From an uncultured Mesorhizobium sp. (GTDB taxonomy: Bacteria > Pseudomonadota > Alphaproteobacteria > Rhizobiales > Rhizobiaceae), in the NCBI GenBank assembly GCA_950071955.1, contig CATMOC010000252.1, positions 1-6,086 of the forward strand: a DNA stretch of 6,086 bases, read 5' to 3'. Both the position numbers and the translations under genes were made by a program. Positions 5,721 to 6,086 of the stretch are shown here, in pieces. The notes beneath the pieces are model-generated. The model worked only from the letters and a program-made list of their open reading frames with translations. It had not been told where the DNA came from and searched no databases. How positions within the stretch are numbered: the stretch's first letter is position 1; each line of letters begins with the position of its first letter.

Positions 5721-6086
5721 CGCAGCACTGGTGCGCCTGACCGATCCGGAGCCGCCGGTGTTCCAATCAGCCGACAGCCTGCGCAGTTCGCTGCCCGGCG
5801 TTGTGCCCGACCCCTGGCAGCCCGGTCCCGAAGAGGTGGCGCGCTTCATCGCCGCCCTGCCCGAGGGTGGCTTCGACACCTTCTGGCTCTCCGACGGGCT
5901 GGCCCGCGACGACCGCGAAGAGATACTGGCGGCGCTTGAGGATCGCGGCGCGGTCACGGTCTTCGAAAGCCCGCGCAGCCTCTATGCGCTGCAACCCGCC
6001 ACCTATGCCGACGGCAACGTGGTCCTGAACCTGCGCCGCCTGCGCCCCGGCCCCGAGGCCGAAGTCTCCATCGCCGCGCACGGTCT
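5701..6086 (+). CDS. DUF4159-type/BatA-like membrane protein, internal fragment
   Basis: An open + strand frame in register with base 5701 runs to the window end with no stop. It reads ADRTAALVRLTDPEPPVF, then LPGVVPDPWQPGPEEVARF, GGFDTFWLSDGLA, GAVTVFESPRSLYALQP and LNLRRLRPGPEAEVSIAAHG. The segments FDTxWLSDGL and VTVFExP resemble the middle region of large alphaproteobacterial proteins that pair two N-terminal membrane helices and a von Willebrand-like region with a C-terminal DUF4159. In these genomes they usually sit beside MoxR and DUF58 genes. Their function is poorly known. No start is present: ATGs at 5638 and 5641 are in frame but lie antisense within the second ku and are not believable starts. 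Both termini of the gene are missing. The family call is from memory of sequence pattern. That the frame is coding is supported by its natural protein composition compared with the other frames here. Confidence 0.55.

Noticed and set aside
3171..5939. Long open + strand frame of 922 codons opposite ligD
   Set aside because: It lies antisense to a ligD with every catalytic motif intact and crosses the 5700-5720 junction. Its product is Arg/Leu/Gly/Ala-rich with no recognisable domain, as expected from GC-rich codon bias.
5721..5957. N-terminal extension of the second ku up to an ATG at 5957
   Set aside because: The ~75 residues are Ser/Arg/Gly-rich, unlike any Ku N-terminus, and are antisense to the coherent frame reading GGFDTFWLSDGLA.
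1..6086. tRNA, rRNA, CRISPR array, insertion sequence or prophage
   Set aside because: I saw no direct-repeat array, transposase, integrase, RNA-gene core or terminal inverted repeats on either strand.

Overview
The window is high-GC alphaproteobacterial DNA. The gene content (a rhizobial-style TreZ, two Ku proteins and a three-domain LigD) points to Rhizobiales/Hyphomicrobiales. This is a judgement from protein character, not from a search.

Layout from left to right: (1) the 3' part of treZ (+), cut by the window edge; (2) a 77-base gap holding a candidate general-stress (EcfG-type) promoter; (3) two small + strand genes, a DUF2934-type protein with a basic tail and a 103-aa protein of an uncharacterised family; (4) a 187-base gap with an exact GGAAC-N17-CGTT match just before ku; (5) a complete 273-aa ku (+); (6) a complete 862-aa ligD (-), convergent with ku, their stop codons touching; (7) the 3' end of a second ku (-), whose stop lies 3 bases before the ligD start; (8) from about 5700 to the end, unrelated + strand coding sequence resembling a DUF4159-type membrane protein, more like Rhodobacterales than the rest.

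The core is a non-homologous end-joining (NHEJ) locus. Ku binds double-strand ends, and LigD trims, fills and seals them. Two different Ku genes flank one ligD, which raises the possibility of two Ku species sharing one ligase. Both Ku proteins end in a similar short hydrophobic motif near a Lys-rich tail. Together with trehalose synthesis, DUF2934 and EcfG-like promoters, the locus reads as a desiccation or stationary-phase stress island (inference).

The second ku loses Ku character near 5700-5720, where an oppositely oriented, unrelated reading frame takes over and stays open to the window end. This is most simply an assembly or amplification chimera, so the right-hand 0.4 kb should not be treated as a neighbour of the NHEJ genes without read support. 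The first ~50 bases are also atypical for TreZ.
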